Source: Caulobacter sp. 17J80-11 (GTDB taxonomy: Bacteria; Pseudomonadota; Alphaproteobacteria; Caulobacterales; Caulobacteraceae). From it: a stretch of 64,000 nucleotides of DNA. This document shows, in pieces, positions 44,383 through 52,647 of this stretch. Under the pieces are notes generated by a model. It did no database searches. It was not told where the DNA came from and saw only the letters and a program-made list of their open reading frames with translations. The translations under genes were made by a program, and so were the position numbers. Positions within the stretch are counted from its first letter, which is position 1; every line of letters starts with the position of its first letter. The DNA is taken from the NCBI RefSeq assembly GCF_014349105.1, contig NZ_JACSJI010000002.1, forward strand, positions 248,001-312,000, read 5' to 3'.

Positions 44383-45300
44383 GTGGCGATCGTCAGCCGC
44401 GAAAGGGCGCAGGCCGGTAGGCGCTGGTTAGGCGTGGTGGGCCGCGCTTTTGGCCGCCTCTGGGGCCGTGACGTCATGCTCTACGTCGGCGGCGTGTCGT
44501 TCTTCGCCCTGCTAGCCGTGTTCCCGGCCATGGTGCTGCTGATCGGCCTCTACAGCCAGATCTTCACGCCGGCGCAGGCGGCCGACCAAGCCGCCGCCCT
44601 GTCGCACATCGTTCCCGCCGGGGCCCGCGCGATCTTCGAGAGCGAGCTGACCCGGCTGACCCAGACCTCGGTGCGGACCGCCTCGGCCCAGTCGGCCTTC
44701 GCCGCCGTCATCGGTGTCTACGCCGCCCACCGGGGGGTGAAGGCCCTGCTGGCCGGCCTGACCTTCATCCACGACGAGGAGGAGCCGCTCGGCTTCGTGC
44801 GCTTCAACGTGCTCGTCTTCGTCGTCGCCATGGCGGCCTTCGCGCTCTTCACGGTGGTGACGGGCGCGATCGTCACCGCTCGGGTGGTGAAGAAGATGAC
44901 CGAGACCGCGCCGTTGCAGCACGTGCTGCCGTTCGACAGCGAGTGGCTGTGGGCCGGCGCGGGGCTGATGTTCGGCCTGACCGCGCTCTATCGCTTCGCC
45001 ATGTCCCACAGCGGCAAGGTGGTGTGGCCGGCGGCGATCACCGGCGGCGTGGCTGCCACCGTGCTGTCCATGGGCGCCTCGGTGGCCTCGGCCTTCTACG
45101 TCGACAAGGTGGTCGAACTGGGCGCGACCTACGGCTCGGTCGGGGCGGTGGTGGTGTTCCTGATCTGGCTGTCCTGGAACGTGAACGCCATCTTCCTGGG
45201 CGGCGCGCTGGCCACCGAGGTCGAGATCGCGCTCGACGCCTATCGGGCCGAGGCGCGCGGGGTCAGCCTGCAGCCGGCGGAACAGGCCGTCGCACCGTAA
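44383..45300 (+). CDS. YihY/BrkB family inner-membrane protein
   Basis: About 305 residues with six predicted membrane helices: GGVSFFALLAVFPAMVLLIGLYS, VLVFVVAMAAFALFTVVTGAIV, WAGAGLMFGLTALYRF, TGGVAATVLSMGASVASAFYV and VVVFLIWLSWNVNAIFLGGALATEVE. This is the YihY/BrkB (once wrongly called RNase BN) family of unknown function. GTG 44383 fits the GGAGAGG ribosome binding site better than the adjacent TTG 44380. Its last 38 bases overlap the convergent tusA-like gene. Confidence 0.88.
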   Translation: MAIVSRERAQAGRRWLGVVGRAFGRLWGRDVMLYVGGVSFFALLAVFPAMVLLIGLYSQIFTPAQAADQAAALSHIVPAGARAIFESELTRLTQTSVRTASAQSAFAAVIGVYAAHRGVKALLAGLTFIHDEEEPLGFVRFNVLVFVVAMAAFALFTVVTGAIVTARVVKKMTETAPLQHVLPFDSEWLWAGAGLMFGLTALYRFAMSHSGKVVWPAAITGGVAATVLSMGASVASAFYVDKVVELGATYGSVGAVVVFLIWLSWNVNAIFLGGALATEVEIALDAYRAEARGVSLQPAEQAVAP

Positions 45301-45517
45301 AGGCGACCGCGCGGCCTTCCTCGCGCGTCTCCACCAGTTCGAAGCCGGCCTGCCGGGCGAAGTGCGGCACGTCCACCCGCGCCATCGGGTCGTCGGCCAG
45401 CAGGGTCACCAGGCCGCCGGGCGGGGTCTTCTCCAGCGCGCGGCGCAGGCGAAGGGTCGGCGCGGGGCAGCGGTGGCCGCGGGCGTCGACCAGGGTGGGG
45501 GAGGGCGATTCAGTCAC
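45263..45517 (-). CDS. TusA-family sulfur carrier protein
   Basis: 84 residues. The sulfur-accepting Cys lies in the conserved CPxP motif (DARGHRCPAPTLRLRRAL), with GGLVTLLADDPMARVDVPHFARQAGFEL and a C-terminal beta strand, the TusA layout. It may pass sulfur for tRNA thiolation or other uses. Its 3' end overlaps the YihY/BrkB gene by 38 bases on the other strand, and it is divergent from a secreted protein gene. Confidence 0.88.
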   Translation of the reverse strand: MTESPSPTLVDARGHRCPAPTLRLRRALEKTPPGGLVTLLADDPMARVDVPHFARQAGFELVETREEGRAVAFTVRRPVPPAAG

Positions 45518-45553
45518 GCTCTTCCCTTAACCGAATCCGGCCATGCTGCGCAC

Positions 45554-46198
45554 ATGGACCCGAGGTCGCGCCGCTTCCTGAATGTTTTCGCCGCCGCCCT
45601 GGCGCTGGCCGCCCTGGCCGCGCCGGGCCGCGCCCAGGCGCCGCGCATGGCGCCCGACTTCTACATGACCGTGGCGGTCGCCGGCTTCGAGCGGCCGATG
45701 GAGGTGCGCCAGTCGGGCCTGAAGCGGCGGACCGACGTCGCCACCGGGGCGGTGGTGCAGACCTTCATCTCCGACCGCGCGCGCGGCGTGCTGACCGTCA
45801 TGACCGCGGCCGGGCGCCGGCGCCTGGCCGTTCTGTTCCCGCTGCCTCAGCAGGAGGTCAACGCGCCCCTGCCGCTGGACATGTCCATGTTCGCCGACGC
45901 GCGCCTGAACCGGCTGGGCGCGGCCAACGTGGCCGGCCGGCCCTGCACGGTCTGGCGCTATTCGGGCTATGTCGGCTCCAACGGCACCGCCTGCGCCACC
46001 GCAGACGGCGTGGTGCTGCAGTTCAAGCCGGACGGGCGGCGCACGCCGCTGTTCCAGGCCACCGCCATCACCTTCGCGCGCCAGGATTCCACCTGGTTCA
46101 ACGTGCCGCCGGACTATCAGATGGCGGTGCTGCCGGGCATGGGGGGCGCCGCGCCGGCCTTGCGTGCGCCCGCCGCTCCCGCCGTGCCCGCGCGCTGA
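45554..46198 (+). CDS. Secreted protein of unknown function
   Basis: 214 residues. An Ala-rich signal peptide (SRRFLNVFAAALALAALAAPGRAQ) carries an RRFLN start that could be read as weakly Tat-like. The mature protein is rich in beta strands (DFYMTVAVAGFERPMEVRQSG, VLTVMTAAGRRRLAVLFPL, RPCTVWRYSGYVGSNGTACATADGVVLQF) with one possible disulfide pair. I recognise no family. ATG 45554 lies 36 bases from the divergent tusA start. Confidence 0.65.
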   Translation: MDPRSRRFLNVFAAALALAALAAPGRAQAPRMAPDFYMTVAVAGFERPMEVRQSGLKRRTDVATGAVVQTFISDRARGVLTVMTAAGRRRLAVLFPLPQQEVNAPLPLDMSMFADARLNRLGAANVAGRPCTVWRYSGYVGSNGTACATADGVVLQFKPDGRRTPLFQATAITFARQDSTWFNVPPDYQMAVLPGMGGAAPALRAPAAPAVPAR

Positions 46199-46271
46199 AC
46201 GAAAGCCCCGCCGCGGGCGTTTCCCGGTCGAGAGCGGCTTCGCGCCGCGGCTTGACGGAAAGGAAGCGGAG

Positions 46272-47165
46272 ATGCCCGCCGCGCGTCCCACCTGGCAGGG
46301 GCACCTGCGCCTCTCGCTCGTGACCTGTCCGGTCGCGCTGTATCCCGCGACGTCGCGGACCGCCGACATCTCCTTCCACCTGATCAACCCGCAGACCAAC
46401 AACCGCATCCGGATGATCACCACCGATCCGGACACCGGCCCGATCGAGCGCTCCAGCCTGGTGAAGGGCTACGAGTTCGAGAAGAACCAGTACGTGCTGT
46501 TCACTCCCGACGAGATCGACGCGGTGAAGATCGAGAGCACCAAGGTCATCGACATCGAGCGGTTCGTGGACCTGGCCGACATCGACCGCCTCTACTGGAA
46601 CGACCCGTACTTCCTGGTGCCCGACGGCAAGATGGCGGCCGAGGCCTACGCCGTGATCCGCGAGGCGATGAGCAAGTCCGAGCGCGTGGCCCTGGGCCGC
46701 GTCGTGCTGCATTCGCGCGAGCGGCTGGTGGCGCTGGAGCCGCGCGACCGGGGCCTGGTGGCCTACACGCTGCGTTCCCACGACGAGGTGCGCAGCGCCG
46801 CCGACTTCTTCCGCGACATCCCCGACGCCCAGCCGCCGGCCGCCATGGTCGAGATCGCCAGCAAGATCATCGAGCAGCTGGAGGGGCCGTTCGAGCCGGA
46901 GATGTTCCGCGACCGCTACGAGGACGCCCTGCGCGACCTCATCCAGTCCAAGCTGAAGGGCAAGGCCAAGACCATCACCGCGGCCGAGCCCGAGGACACC
47001 GAGGTCGACGACCTGATGGAGATGCTGAAGCAGAGCCTGCAGCGCTCCTCCTCCACCGCGCGTCGGCCCGCCGCCGCCAAGCCCAAGGCGAAGGCGCCGC
47101 CGCCCAAGCGCAAGCCTCCCAGCGAGCCGGCGCGCCGGGCCAGCGGGGGCACGCGTCGGCGTTAG
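46272..47165 (+). CDS. ku: Ku protein (bacterial non-homologous end joining)
   Basis: 297 residues. Bacterial Ku core: TWQGHLRLSLVTCPVALYPA, YEFEKNQYVLFTPDEIDAV, DRLYWNDPYFLVPDG, LGRVVLHSRERLVALEPRDRGLV and FRDRYEDALRDLIQSKLKGK. The C-terminal 60 residues are Lys/Pro/Arg-rich, as in Ku forms that thread onto DNA ends or bind LigD. GGAAGCGGAG precedes ATG 46272. No ligD lies in the window. Confidence 0.95.
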   Translation: MPAARPTWQGHLRLSLVTCPVALYPATSRTADISFHLINPQTNNRIRMITTDPDTGPIERSSLVKGYEFEKNQYVLFTPDEIDAVKIESTKVIDIERFVDLADIDRLYWNDPYFLVPDGKMAAEAYAVIREAMSKSERVALGRVVLHSRERLVALEPRDRGLVAYTLRSHDEVRSAADFFRDIPDAQPPAAMVEIASKIIEQLEGPFEPEMFRDRYEDALRDLIQSKLKGKAKTITAAEPEDTEVDDLMEMLKQSLQRSSSTARRPAAAKPKAKAPPPKRKPPSEPARRASGGTRRR

Positions 47166-47236
47166 TCGCATTTTCATCGCATCGCCGAGGCTGGTCGCGG
47201 CTTGGTCGCGATCGGATTGCGCCAGCGCGGCCCGCG

Positions 47237-47273
47237 GCATGAAGTGGCTCCACTGCTAAGGAGCACTTCATGC
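47237..47273 (+). promoter_or_regulatory. Hairpin covering the ribosome binding site and start of the S41 peptidase gene
   Basis: GCATGAAGTG (47237-47246), one bulged G, and CTCC (47248-47251) pair with GGAG (47260-47263) and CACTTCATGC (47264-47273), leaving an 8-base loop. Both the GGAG ribosome binding site and ATG 47270 are in the stem. A six-codon frame (MKWLHC, ATG 47239 to TAA 47257-47259) runs through it and stops at the ribosome binding site. Confidence 0.6.
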
Positions 47274-48346
47274 GACGCCTGTTGCTGGCCGCCGGCTCGG
47301 CCCTGATCACCGCGTGCGCCGCTGTTCCGGCGCCAGCCCAGACCGTTTCCGCCCCGCCGGCCGCGAGCGCGCCGGCCCAGCCGCTGGACGCAGCCGAACG
47401 CCGCCAGGTGGTGGAACAGCTCGCCGCCAAACTGGACAGCGACTTCGTGTTCGCCGAGGTCGGATCGCGCTACGCCGCCACGCTGCGGTCCCACCTGGCG
47501 GCGGGCGCCTATGACGGTCTGAGCGATCCGGCCGCCTTCGGCGACAAGGTCACCGCCGACCTGCAGGCCGTGTCCAGGGACGGCCACCTGCGCCTGGCCC
47601 CGATGAGCGCCTTCACCGCGCCGCGCCCGGCGCCGGCCGCGGTCGCGGCGGCCCCGGTCAGCACCCGCCCCAGCGGCCCGCCCGGCATGGAGGAGGCGAA
47701 GATGATCGGCGAGGTCGCCTATCTCCGCTTCAACATGTTCCCGCAGGACCCGGCCGTGGCCGACGCGGCGCGCGCCTTCCTGCTGGCCCATGCCGACGCG
47801 AAGGGGGTGATCATCGACGCCCGCCCGCACCGCGGCGGCGGGTTCGAGGTGATGAACGCCATCCTGCCGCTGCTCTATCCGGAGCGGACGGCGCTGGTCC
47901 GGCTCGAGACGCGAGCGGGCCCCGAGGCCGAGGACCCGGTCGTCGACGGGAAATACTTCATCCAGCGGCCGTCGGCGCCCACCGTGGTCGTCTGCGACCA
48001 CGTGGTCACGCCCGACAAGGCCGAGGCGCGCCTGCAGCACGTCCCCGTCTACTACCTGACGTCCGGCAAGACCGCGTCGGCCGGCGAACACCTGGCCCTG
48101 GCTTTCAAGCGCACCCACCGCGCCACCCTGATCGGCGAGACCACCCGCGGGGCCGGCCACAGCGGCAGCCTGCAGCCGATCGGCGACCGCTTCGCCGCCT
48201 TCATTCCGGTGGGCAGGACCTTTGACCCCGACACCGGCTGGGACTGGGAGGGGAAGGGCGTCGCGCCCGACGTCGCGGTTGCCGCGGACCAGGCGCTGGA
48301 CGAGGCGCTGAAGCGCCTCACGGCGGCGGGCGTGAAGACGAGCTGA
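47270..48346 (+). CDS. S41 family peptidase (IRBP/tail-specific protease-like)
   Basis: 358 residues, exported. The N-terminus MRRLLLAAGSALITAC can be read as a lipoprotein or as an Sec signal ending near PAPAQ. A helical N-terminal domain (ERRQVVEQLAAKLDSDFVFAEVG) is followed by the S41 core: GVIIDARPHRGGG, and the catalytic Ser region LTSGKTASAGEHLALAFK, then IGETTRGAGHSG. The overall order resembles IRBP-like S41 proteins of unknown substrate, without a PDZ domain. Its start lies in a hairpin. Confidence 0.85.
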   Translation: MRRLLLAAGSALITACAAVPAPAQTVSAPPAASAPAQPLDAAERRQVVEQLAAKLDSDFVFAEVGSRYAATLRSHLAAGAYDGLSDPAAFGDKVTADLQAVSRDGHLRLAPMSAFTAPRPAPAAVAAAPVSTRPSGPPGMEEAKMIGEVAYLRFNMFPQDPAVADAARAFLLAHADAKGVIIDARPHRGGGFEVMNAILPLLYPERTALVRLETRAGPEAEDPVVDGKYFIQRPSAPTVVVCDHVVTPDKAEARLQHVPVYYLTSGKTASAGEHLALAFKRTHRATLIGETTRGAGHSGSLQPIGDRFAAFIPVGRTFDPDTGWDWEGKGVAPDVAVAADQALDEALKRLTAAGVKTS

Positions 48347-48359
48347 GGATGCGCCCAGC

Positions 48360-49133
48360 CTAGCGTCCCTGGCTCCCGGCGATCAGCGCCGCGCGCTCTT
48401 CGGCGGTCAGCGGCCGCCACATGCCTTCGGGCAGGTCGCCCAGCTTCAGCGGGCCGACGCGCACGCGGTGAAGGTCGACGACGCGCAGGTCGACCAGCTC
48501 GCACATGCGACGGATCTGGCGGTTGCGGCCTTCCTTCAGCACGAAGCGCAGGCGCTGCTCGCCGATCAGGGTGACCTTGGCCGGCTTCAGCTTGCGCCCG
48601 TCCAGCTCCAGGCCGTGACGCAGCAGGCCGATCTTGCGCTCGGTGATCGGGCCTGAGACGCGGACCAGGTATTCCTTGTCCAGCTCGGAGGTCGGCCCGA
48701 TCACCGCCTTGGCCACCACGCCGTCCTCCGAGAGGATCAGCAGGCCGCGGGAGTCGAGGTCCAGCCGGCCGACCGGGGCCAGCTTGTGCTCGAAGCCCGG
48801 CGTGACAGCGCTGTCGCCCCACAGGGCGGCGCGGGTCAGCAGCTTCACCGCCGGGATCTGACCATGCTCGGGCTGGCCGGAGACGTAGCCGGTCGGCTTG
48901 TGCAGCATCACCGTCAGGCTGGATTCCAGCTTCGACGCGCCGGCGTCGGCCAGGGTCAGGGTCTGGCCCGGTTCGATCTTGCGGCCCGGGTCGGTGACCG
49001 TCTCGCCGTCGATCGAGACCAGCCCCTGGGCGATCAGCCCCTCCGCCTCGCGCCGCGAGCACACGCCGCTCTGCGCCAGCCAGCGGTTGACGCGTTGCGG
49101 TTCGGCTTCGTCGTAGCGGCGGGTCCAGGACAT
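48360..49133 (-). CDS. rluF: 23S rRNA pseudouridine synthase, RluF-like
   Basis: 257 residues. An N-terminal S4 RNA-binding domain (QRVNRWLAQSGVCSRREAEGLIAQGLVSIDG) precedes the RsuA-type synthase core with catalytic Asp in PVGRLDLDSRGLLIL. The end of the protein (EGRNRQIRRMCELVDLRVVDLHRVRVGPLKLGDLPEGMWRPLT) fits RluF, which modifies U2604 of 23S rRNA in E. coli, better than RsuA or RluB. The exact target is inferred. Confidence 0.85.
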   Translation of the reverse strand: MSWTRRYDEAEPQRVNRWLAQSGVCSRREAEGLIAQGLVSIDGETVTDPGRKIEPGQTLTLADAGASKLESSLTVMLHKPTGYVSGQPEHGQIPAVKLLTRAALWGDSAVTPGFEHKLAPVGRLDLDSRGLLILSEDGVVAKAVIGPTSELDKEYLVRVSGPITERKIGLLRHGLELDGRKLKPAKVTLIGEQRLRFVLKEGRNRQIRRMCELVDLRVVDLHRVRVGPLKLGDLPEGMWRPLTAEERAALIAGSQGR

Positions 49134-49170
49134 GGGCGGTGTCTAGGGCCGCCCTCGCGCTTCGACAAGC

Positions 49171-49890
49171 TCAGGCCGCCGGCGCCTCGACCAGCCCGCG
49201 CTGCTCCATCTCCTGGCGGGCGCGGGTCAACACGTCGGCGTTCATGTCGGCCTGGGTCAGCATCCAGCGCAGATAGTCGGCCGGCACCGCCGTCCAGGGC
49301 TTGCCGCGGTGCTTGCCGAACGGGACGACGTGCAGTTCGCGCGGGGCCTCGGTCCAGGCCAGCATGTCCTCGACGGACGCGGCGGCCAGCAGGTCGATCA
49401 GGATGTGGGCGGTGACCCAGGCGTCAGGCCCGGCCCGATGCGGCGGCATGGCCAGGGCCGGGTCGAGCCGCAGGCCCCGCCAGTAGCGCAGCACCTGGTT
49501 CGAGAAGCCGGGCGCCTCGGGCCAGGCGCGCTTGGCCGACTTCACCGTGCAGATCCACGGCACGTCGTCGGTCACCGCCGGGGTGATGTAGCCGCGCTCG
49601 AAGCTGGCGTTGTGGGCGACCAGGGCGTCGGGCCGGCCGCCGGCCCAGACCAGCTCGCGCAGGAGATCGGTATTGCAGGCCGGCATGTCGGGCGGGAAAT
49701 CATCGGGCGTCAGGTGGTGCACGGCCATGGCGTGCACGGTGATCTCGCCCAGCGGCCGCAGCAGGCGGGTTCGGGGAAGCTCGGCCCGCACGCCGTGCTC
49801 GTCGGCCACCACGTCGACCACGCCCACCTCGATGATCTCGGCCTCCGGGCCGCCGGCGGTGGTCTCGATGTCGATGACGCGAAGTCTCAT
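49171..49890 (-). CDS. DEDDh 3'-5' exonuclease, exonuclease X/DnaQ-like
   Basis: 239 residues. Exo I VIDIETTAGGPEAEIIEVG, Exo II VAHNASFERGYI and Exo III HRAGPDAWVTAHIL supply the DEDDh metal ligands. A C-terminal DUF3820-type motif (VVPFGKHRGKPWTAVPADYLRWML) follows, as in exodeoxyribonuclease X-like proteins. It probably acts on single-stranded DNA in repair. Downstream lies a fragment of an intergenic repeat near 49161. Confidence 0.88.
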   Translation of the reverse strand: MRLRVIDIETTAGGPEAEIIEVGVVDVVADEHGVRAELPRTRLLRPLGEITVHAMAVHHLTPDDFPPDMPACNTDLLRELVWAGGRPDALVAHNASFERGYITPAVTDDVPWICTVKSAKRAWPEAPGFSNQVLRYWRGLRLDPALAMPPHRAGPDAWVTAHILIDLLAAASVEDMLAWTEAPRELHVVPFGKHRGKPWTAVPADYLRWMLTQADMNADVLTRARQEMEQRGLVEAPAA

Positions 49891-50000
49891 GTACGGGCTC
49901 GGGCGCGAATCCGGGGAAGTCCCGCCAGCATATAGGCGTTCGGGCCGCGTCAGGATCGGACGTATTGACCGCAGGCCCCGGCTCAGGCGAGGAGCCGCCC

Positions 50001-50285
50001 ATGGCGAGCGGATGGATGATCGGGGTGATGGTCGAACGGCCGGGCGAGACCGGCTTCGTGCGGCACTACTACGCCGTCGGCCAGGAGGACCGGGCCCGGG
50101 CTGAGTGGGCCGCGGTCGACGCCGCCCTGACCCTGGGGCGCATCGCGACCAGCCCGGTCGACGGCTGGGAGCCGGTGCAGGCGGTGGATCCGCTGCCGCC
50201 CAAGACAGTTCAGGCGCTGGGCCTGCGTCCGGGCCAGATCCGTGCGCTCGGCGACAAGTGGCCCCGCCGCTGGCTGGGGCGGTGA
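50001..50285 (+). CDS. Small protein of unknown function
   Basis: 94 residues, no signal peptide or membrane helix. The N-terminal half is a strand-helix pattern (WMIGVMVERPGETGFVRHYYAVGQEDRARAEWAAVDAAL) and the C-terminus is basic (GDKWPRRWLGR). GAGGAG lies six bases before ATG 50001. Codon use matches neighbours. I recognise no family. Confidence 0.6.
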   Translation: MASGWMIGVMVERPGETGFVRHYYAVGQEDRARAEWAAVDAALTLGRIATSPVDGWEPVQAVDPLPPKTVQALGLRPGQIRALGDKWPRRWLGR

Positions 50286-50314
50286 AACTGAGCGGGCTTC
50301 ATATCCAAATCTCC

Positions 50315-50461
50315 CGTCCTCCCGGCCGGACGCCCGCGTAGCGGGCGGTAGAGCCGGGACCCAGCAAGCACGCGGCTTGTTGCAGCGCGGGATCGCAGCA
50401 TTCAGGTCGAGCTTGCTGGGTCCCGGCTCTCTGCTGCGCTTCGCTGCGGCCGGGATGACGG
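50315..50461. repeat. Intergenic repeat, copy 2
   Basis: Shares most of its length with the element at 10640-10768, including GGGACCCAGCAAGC, TTCAGGTCGAGCTTGCTG and GCCGGGATGACGG in the same order. Outer ends again form an imperfect palindrome. It lies just beyond the selU 3' end. Confidence 0.85.
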
Positions 50462-50463
50462 TT

Positions 50464-51534
50464 TTAGACTTTGTACCCTTCCACCAACCGCCCGACGACG
50501 TCAGCAGCGCGCTCCTGCGAGCCGGGGTCGAGGGTCGGCAGGGTGATCACGCCCAGCCGCGGCCGCACGTCCTCGCGGCTGGAACGACGGTAGGCGGGGT
50601 CGTAGTGCGACTCGATCAGCGCCTCAGCCAGGGCCGAGAAGGCGCGCGTGTCCGCCAGACGACGCCATTCCTCCAGCCGCTCGCGGCTGTGGTGGCGGGG
50701 CAGACGGGCCAGCGCCGCGTGAAGCGCCGCCCGGTCCTCGGCCAGGTCGCGGTAGGTCTGGGCCAGATAGGTGGCGCGTTCGGCAGTCGGCGCGCAGACC
50801 TCGATCCGAGCCGCGGTCTGCATGGCCCGCCACAGCACCGGCGGCAGCATGATCTCGCCGATCTTGCTGGACTCCGCCTCGACCACGACGGGACGGTTCG
50901 GATCCAGCCGCTCCAGCGCCGCGAGCAGCCGGCTCTCGAACAGCTTCTGGCCGGGCTGCGGGCGGCCGGGCAGGGCGCCCAGCAGCGAGCCGCGGTGCTC
51001 GGCCAGACCTTCCAGGTCCAGCGCCTGAACCCCGCGTTCGGCCAGCCGGCCCAGGATCTCGGTCTTGGCCGTGCCGGTGCCGCCGTCCAGCAGGATCAGC
51101 TTCGGCGCGGGCGGCTCGCCGTACAGCCGCTCGGTCACGTGCCGGCGCCAGGTGCGGTAGCCGCCGACCAGCAGGGTGGTGCGCCAGCCGACCTGGGAAA
51201 GGATGGTGGCCATGGCGTGCGAACGCTGGCCGCCGCGCCAGCAGTAGACCAACGGCTGGAAGCCGCTCGGCCGGTCGGCCAGGGCGCCGTCGAGGTGGGC
51301 GGCGATGTTGCGCGCCACGTGGGCCGCGCCGAGGCGGCGGGCGCGGAACTTCGACTCCTGGACGTAGATCGTCCCGACCTCGGCCCGCTGGGCGTCGTCC
51401 AGCACCGGCAGGTTCTCCGCGCCCGGCAGGTGATCCTCGGCGAACTCGCCGGGACTGCGCACGTCGATCACCGCGTCGAAGCGCGAAAGCGCTGCGGTGT
51501 CGATCGCCTGGAGCCGGTGGATGGTGTCGGTCAT
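50464..51534 (-). CDS. selU: tRNA 2-selenouridine synthase
   Basis: 356 residues (also called MnmH/YbbB). Replaces sulfur by selenium in 2-thiouridine at the tRNA wobble base using selenophosphate. A rhodanese domain starts FDAVIDVRSPGEFAEDHLPGAENLPV, with the active Cys in VYCWRGGQRS. A P-loop domain follows with Walker A GGTGTAKTEI. It is divergent from selD, its selenophosphate supplier, with 62 bases between the starts. Confidence 0.95.
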   Translation of the reverse strand: MTDTIHRLQAIDTAALSRFDAVIDVRSPGEFAEDHLPGAENLPVLDDAQRAEVGTIYVQESKFRARRLGAAHVARNIAAHLDGALADRPSGFQPLVYCWRGGQRSHAMATILSQVGWRTTLLVGGYRTWRRHVTERLYGEPPAPKLILLDGGTGTAKTEILGRLAERGVQALDLEGLAEHRGSLLGALPGRPQPGQKLFESRLLAALERLDPNRPVVVEAESSKIGEIMLPPVLWRAMQTAARIEVCAPTAERATYLAQTYRDLAEDRAALHAALARLPRHHSRERLEEWRRLADTRAFSALAEALIESHYDPAYRRSSREDVRPRLGVITLPTLDPGSQERAADVVGRLVEGYKV

Positions 51535-51596
51535 TCGGCGCAGCTATAGGCCGTTTGCGGGCCGGCGTGCAGCCTCCGGGCCCGGAAGGAAGGCCC

Positions 51597-52637
51597 ATGA
51601 TCGAAGCGCCCCGTCTGACCTCGCTCGCCCACGGCGGCGGCTGCGGCTGCAAGCTGGCCCCGGCGGTGCTGCGCGACATCCTGGCCGGCATGCCGGCGGC
51701 GGCGGCCTTCCCGAACCTGCTGGTCGGCACCGAGACCTCGGACGACGCGGCGGTCTGGCTGCTGAACGACGACCAGGCGCTGGTGGCCACCACCGACTTC
51801 TTCATGCCGGTGGTGGACGATCCCTACGACTTCGGCCGTATCGCCGCGACCAACGCGCTCTCGGACGTCTACGCCATGGGCGGCAAGCCGATCCTGGCGC
51901 TGGCCATCGTCGGCATGCCGGTGAACACCCTGCCGGTTCAGACCATTCAGGGCATTTTGGCCGGCGGCGCCTCGGTGTGCGCGGCGGCCGGCGTCCCGAT
52001 CGCCGGCGGCCATTCCATCGACAGCGTCGAGCCGATCTACGGCCTGGTGGCGCTGGGCCTGGTGCGGCCGGACAGGGTGCTGACCAACCGCGGCGCGCGG
52101 ATTGGCGACGTCCTGATCCTGACCAAGCCGCTGGGCGTGGGCGTGCTCAGCGCCGCCTTCAAGAAGGGCGAACTGGACGAGGCCGGCTACGCCGCCCTGA
52201 TCGACACCACCACCCGGCTGAACGCCGTAGGCGCGGAACTGGCCGAGACGGCCGGCGTGCACGCGGTCACCGATGTCACCGGCTTCGGCCTGCTGGGCCA
52301 CGCCCTGGAGATGGCCCGCGGCTCGGGCCTGACGGTCGAGCTCGACGCCGCGGCCGCGCCGCTGATCGCCGGGGTCGAAGCCATGGCGCGAGCCGGCGTG
52401 CGCACCGGCGGCGCGGTGCGCAACTGGGCCAGCTACGGCGACTTCGTTCGGGCCGAGAATCTGGACGACTGGCGCCGCGACCTGCTGTGCGATCCGCAGA
52501 CCAGCGGCGGCCTGCTGATCGCGGTCGCGCCGGAGCAGGCGCACGCCGTGCTGGCGCTGGCGCGCGCTCGCGGCTTCGCCGCCGCGGCCGTGGTCGGGCG
52601 TGTGCTCGACGGGCCGGCCGAGGTGCGGGTGCGGTAG
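51597..52637 (+). CDS. selD: Selenide, water dikinase (selenophosphate synthetase)
   Basis: 346 residues. Makes selenophosphate from selenide and ATP. The N-terminal glycine-rich loop HGGGCGCK carries the active Cys16 (Cys form, no in-frame TGA selenocysteine). Further motifs: TSDDAAVW, TTDFFMPVVDDPYDFGRIAATNALSDVYAMGG, AGGHSIDSVEPIYG, VTDVTGFGLLGHALEMA, DPQTSGGLL. GGAAGG precedes ATG 51597. No selA or selB lies here, so the selenium probably goes to tRNA through SelU. Confidence 0.96.
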   Translation: MIEAPRLTSLAHGGGCGCKLAPAVLRDILAGMPAAAAFPNLLVGTETSDDAAVWLLNDDQALVATTDFFMPVVDDPYDFGRIAATNALSDVYAMGGKPILALAIVGMPVNTLPVQTIQGILAGGASVCAAAGVPIAGGHSIDSVEPIYGLVALGLVRPDRVLTNRGARIGDVLILTKPLGVGVLSAAFKKGELDEAGYAALIDTTTRLNAVGAELAETAGVHAVTDVTGFGLLGHALEMARGSGLTVELDAAAAPLIAGVEAMARAGVRTGGAVRNWASYGDFVRAENLDDWRRDLLCDPQTSGGLLIAVAPEQAHAVLALARARGFAAAAVVGRVLDGPAEVRVR

Positions 52638-52647
52638 GGGCCTGCGC

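Noticed and set aside
51597-51670. A selenocysteine codon in selD
   Set aside because: The active position is TGC in GGCTGCGGCTGC; there is no in-frame TGA.
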